Origin: Flavobacterium cheongpyeongense
GTDB lineage: Bacteria; Bacteroidota; Bacteroidia; Flavobacteriales; Flavobacteriaceae
DNA length: 64,000 bases
Assembly: GCF_003202435.1 (NCBI RefSeq)
Contig: NZ_QJHK01000016.1
Coordinates: 62,001-126,000 of the forward strand
Direction: 5' to 3'
The position numbers were made by a program, and so were the translations under genes. Positions 61,513 to 64,000 of the stretch are shown in pieces; positions within the stretch are counted from its first letter, which is position 1; each line of letters opens with the position of its first letter. The notes under the pieces are model-generated. The model did not search any database, was not told the origin of the DNA, and worked only from the letters and a program-made list of their open reading frames with translations.

Positions 61513-63090
61513 TTAGTTATATTTCGCTGAAATTTCTTTTGCTGCTTTTTCAATAACATCAGTAATGTTATCATCTAACTTTCCAGCTTTCAATGCATTA
61601 AGTGTATCTTTATGTTTGCTGTTTAAATATGCCAAGAAATCAGCTTCGAATTCTTTTACTTTATTTACAGGAACGTTTCTTAATAAGTTTTTAGAACCTG
61701 CGTAAATAATAGCTACTTGATTTTCTACTGTATAAGGATCGTTCAAACCTTGTTTTAAGATTTCAACGTTTCTTTTTCCTTTTTCAATTACGTTTAAAGT
61801 AACAGAATCCAAATCAGAACCAAATTTAGCGAAAGCCTCTAATTCACGGAATTGAGCCTGGTCTAGTTTTAATGTTCCGGAAACTTTTTTCATTGATTTA
61901 ATCTGAGCATTACCTCCAACACGAGATACAGAAATACCTACGTTGATTGCAGGACGTACCCCAGAGTTAAACAAATCTCCATCAAGGAAAATCTGACCAT
62001 CTGTAATCGAGATTACGTTTGTTGGGATGTATGCAGAAACGTCACCAGCCTGAGTTTCGATAATTGGTAAAGCAGTTAAAGAACCACCACCTTTTACAAT
62101 AGGTTTAATAGAATCTGGTAAATCGTTCATGTTTTTAGCAATTCCATCGTCAGCAATTACTTTACAAGCACGCTCTAATAAACGAGAGTGTAAGTAGAAA
62201 ACGTCTCCAGGATATGCCTCACGTCCCGGTGGTCTTCTTAATAAAAGAGAAACCTCACGGTAAGCAACAGCTTGTTTAGATAAATCATCATACACAATAA
62301 GTGCAGGACGGCCAGAATCTCTAAAATATTCTCCAATTGCAGCACCTGCGAAAGGAGCATAGACTTGCATTGGAGCCGGGTCAGAAGCATTAGCTGCAAC
62401 AATAACTGTATAAGCCATTGCACCTTTTTCTTCTAACATTTTAGCGATTCCTGCTACAGTTGAAGCTTTTTGCCCAATTGCAACATATATACAAAATACA
62501 GGTTTTCCTGCATCATAAAATTCTTTTTGATTTAAGATGGTATCGATACAAACAGTAGATTTACCTGTTTGACGGTCACCAATTACAAGCTCACGTTGTC
62601 CGCGTCCAACAGGAATCATAGCATCTACTGCTTTTACTCCTGTTTGTAATGGCTCAGTTACCGGCTGACGGAAGATAACACCTGGTGCTTTTCTTTCCAA
62701 AGGCATTTCGTATAAGTCACCACCAATTGGCCCTTTACCATCAATTGGAAAACCAAGAGTGTTTACTACACGTCCTACCATTTGCTCACCTACTTTAAGA
62801 GAAGCAATTCGTTGAGTTCTTTTTGCTGTTGATCCTTCTTTAATACCTGTTGATGGCCCTAAAAGTACCACCCCAACATTGTCCTCTTCAAGGTTCAATA
62901 CAATAGCTTCAAGTCCGTTATCAAATTCAACTAACTCACCATATTGTACATTTGATAACCCGTAAATACGAGCAATACCGTCTCCAACCTGAAGTACTGT
63001 TCCTACTTCCTCTAGCGTAGCACCAGATTCAAAACCTTCTACTTGCTTTCTTAATATTGCTGAAATTTCAGCAGGTTTGATTTCCGCCAT
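61513..63090 (-). CDS. atpA: ATP synthase F1 alpha subunit
   Basis: This 525-residue protein has the alpha-subunit Walker A GDRQTGKST, the signature PAINVGISVSRVGG and the usual N-terminal barrel (VLQVGDGIARIYGL). It forms the non-catalytic nucleotide-binding positions of F1 and interfaces with beta. The length is usual. It lies 39 bases after atpH. Confidence 0.98.
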   Translation of the reverse strand: MAEIKPAEISAILRKQVEGFESGATLEEVGTVLQVGDGIARIYGLSNVQYGELVEFDNGLEAIVLNLEEDNVGVVLLGPSTGIKEGSTAKRTQRIASLKVGEQMVGRVVNTLGFPIDGKGPIGGDLYEMPLERKAPGVIFRQPVTEPLQTGVKAVDAMIPVGRGQRELVIGDRQTGKSTVCIDTILNQKEFYDAGKPVFCIYVAIGQKASTVAGIAKMLEEKGAMAYTVIVAANASDPAPMQVYAPFAGAAIGEYFRDSGRPALIVYDDLSKQAVAYREVSLLLRRPPGREAYPGDVFYLHSRLLERACKVIADDGIAKNMNDLPDSIKPIVKGGGSLTALPIIETQAGDVSAYIPTNVISITDGQIFLDGDLFNSGVRPAINVGISVSRVGGNAQIKSMKKVSGTLKLDQAQFRELEAFAKFGSDLDSVTLNVIEKGKRNVEILKQGLNDPYTVENQVAIIYAGSKNLLRNVPVNKVKEFEADFLAYLNSKHKDTLNALKAGKLDDNITDVIEKAAKEISAKYN

Positions 63091-63129
63091 CTTAATTTAT
63101 AATTTAGACACTTTTTTGTGTTATAAAAA

Positions 63130-63663
63130 CTAATTACTTAACTCTCTCTTTAATACCTGTAATCTTTTTGCAACTGAAGCGTTGTATTGCTGATCACCTA
63201 TTCTTAAAATAAATCCTCCAATAATTGATGGATCTACTATATTTTCAATTGTTATTTTTTTATCTGACAAGGTCGCAATTTTAGCTAAAACTTTAGCCTC
63301 TAAAGCTGCATCCATTGGGATTGCTGTCGTAACTTTTGCTACTTCAATTCCGTTACCTTCATCAAACACTTTGCTGTATTCTGCTGCAATTGCATCCAGA
63401 ATTTCAAATCTTTTGTTTTCAAATAATAAATGAAACAAACCTTTGGTTACACCATTTACGTCTGCAAAAACTTCTAAAAGAGCACTTTCCTTAACTTCAA
63501 CTCTTGTTGTTGGGTTTTGAATAAAGTCACTCAATTCTGCATTATTTTCAATTGTCGAAGCAATTGATTTCATATCGTTATTGACAACTTCGGCAACACC
63601 TTTAGAGTTTGCTAAGTCCAGAATTGCTTTTGCATAACGAATTGCTGCTCTTGTACTTGCCAT
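63130..63663 (-). CDS. atpH: ATP synthase F1 delta subunit
   Basis: This 177-residue protein matches the delta (OSCP) subunit: MASTRAAIRYAKAILDLA, LFHLLFENKRFEILDAI and the C-terminal VDPSIIGGFILRIGDQQYNASV. It links F1 to the peripheral stalk. It is 4 bases downstream of atpF. Confidence 0.96.
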   Translation of the reverse strand: MASTRAAIRYAKAILDLANSKGVAEVVNNDMKSIASTIENNAELSDFIQNPTTRVEVKESALLEVFADVNGVTKGLFHLLFENKRFEILDAIAAEYSKVFDEGNGIEVAKVTTAIPMDAALEAKVLAKIATLSDKKITIENIVDPSIIGGFILRIGDQQYNASVAKRLQVLKRELSN

Positions 63664-63667
63664 AATA

Positions 63668-64000
63668 TTAGTTTAGCTTTACGTCACCTAACATTTTCTC
63701 AACCAATTTAGTTTGAGATTCTTTGTTAGATAATTCTTCTTTCAATAATTTTTCAGCAATGCTTAATGACAGAGTTGAAACTTGTGTTTTCAATTCAGCC
63801 ATTGCTGCATTTTTTTCACTTTCGATAGCCGCTTTAGCCTGCTCGATCATTTTTTGACCTTGTGCTTGTGCTTCGTTTTTAGAATCAGTAATCATTTTCT
63901 CTCTCATTTCGCGAGCTTCTTTTAGCATAGCGTCACGTTCAGCACGAGCTTCATTCAAAATCCTTTGATTATCAGCTTGCAAATTTTGCATTTCCTGTCT
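63668..64000 (-). CDS. atpF: ATP synthase Fo b subunit (partial)
   Basis: The C-terminal 110 or so residues of a coiled-coil protein, Ala/Glu/Lys-rich (ERDAMLKEAREMREKMI, AAMAELKTQVSTLSLSIAEKLL), match the dimerisation and delta-binding parts of the b subunit. The N-terminal membrane helix lies beyond the right edge, so the gene is incomplete here. The Met at 63991 is internal. Confidence 0.93.
   Translation of the reverse strand, partial: RQEMQNLQADNQRILNEARAERDAMLKEAREMREKMITDSKNEAQAQGQKMIEQAKAAIESEKNAAMAELKTQVSTLSLSIAEKLLKEELSNKESQTKLVEKMLGDVKLN

Overview
The window is chromosomal DNA from a low-GC member of the Bacteroidetes, almost certainly a Flavobacterium. The tyrosine ammonia-lyase at 2303-3823 is very close, from memory, to the characterised F. 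johnsoniae enzyme. Promoter-like words of the Bacteroidetes -7 type (TAnnTTTG) precede several genes. The family content (DarA/DarB, DUF4292 lipoprotein, tandem outer-membrane barrels) is flavobacterial. I see no rRNA, tRNA, CRISPR array or intact insertion sequence.

Region 1 (1-36110) is a complete flexirubin-type aryl-polyene pigment locus: 35 co-directional genes from 2303 to 36110, plus a divergent flavin-dependent halogenase-like gene (960-2198). The proposed flow is as follows. Tyrosine ammonia-lyase makes 4-coumarate, and the PaaK-like ligase (34815) activates it for loading on a carrier protein (7006, 19335). Ketosynthases (5786, 16889, 19719), the Cys-less partner at 20915, a ketoreductase (5035) and hotdog dehydratases (11946, 12386, 25886) build the polyene. 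DarA and DarB make the dialkylresorcinol. An acyltransferase (candidates at 7266, 13280, 27948 and 33151) would join the two halves. Two CrtI/CrtISO-like flavoproteins and the halogenase-like protein could tailor it. An ABC-2 pair, a LolA-like carrier, an MMPL-PlsC fusion, lipoproteins and three tandem outer-membrane barrels handle envelope transport.

Region 2 (36111-41378) holds dusB, a NYN-domain nuclease behind a short structured leader RNA with its own terminator, a MATE exporter, a LolC/E-like permease and rbfA. Region 3 (41746-45102) is the circularly permuted ATP-grasp / alpha-E / transglutaminase trio. Region 4 (minus strand, 51737-45186) is an envelope and housekeeping operon: flippase, dut, nucleotidyltransferase, TPR protein, DUF4292 lipoprotein, EnvC-like M23 protein.

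Region 5 (minus strand, 58645-51827) is a six-gene operon that I cannot assign to a described system: two coiled-coil proteins, an inner-membrane-anchored substrate-binding protein fused to an OmpA domain, an ABC permease and ATPase, and a CbbX-type AAA+ ATPase. Region 6 (59233-60582) is a 1.35-kb non-coding stretch with two related arrays of small hairpins (40-48 bp period, compensatory stem changes). Each ends in the same two-hairpin module. This is the most unusual sequence in the window. Region 7 (60583-64000) is the ATP synthase F1/Fo operon atpF(partial)-atpH-atpA-atpG on the minus strand.
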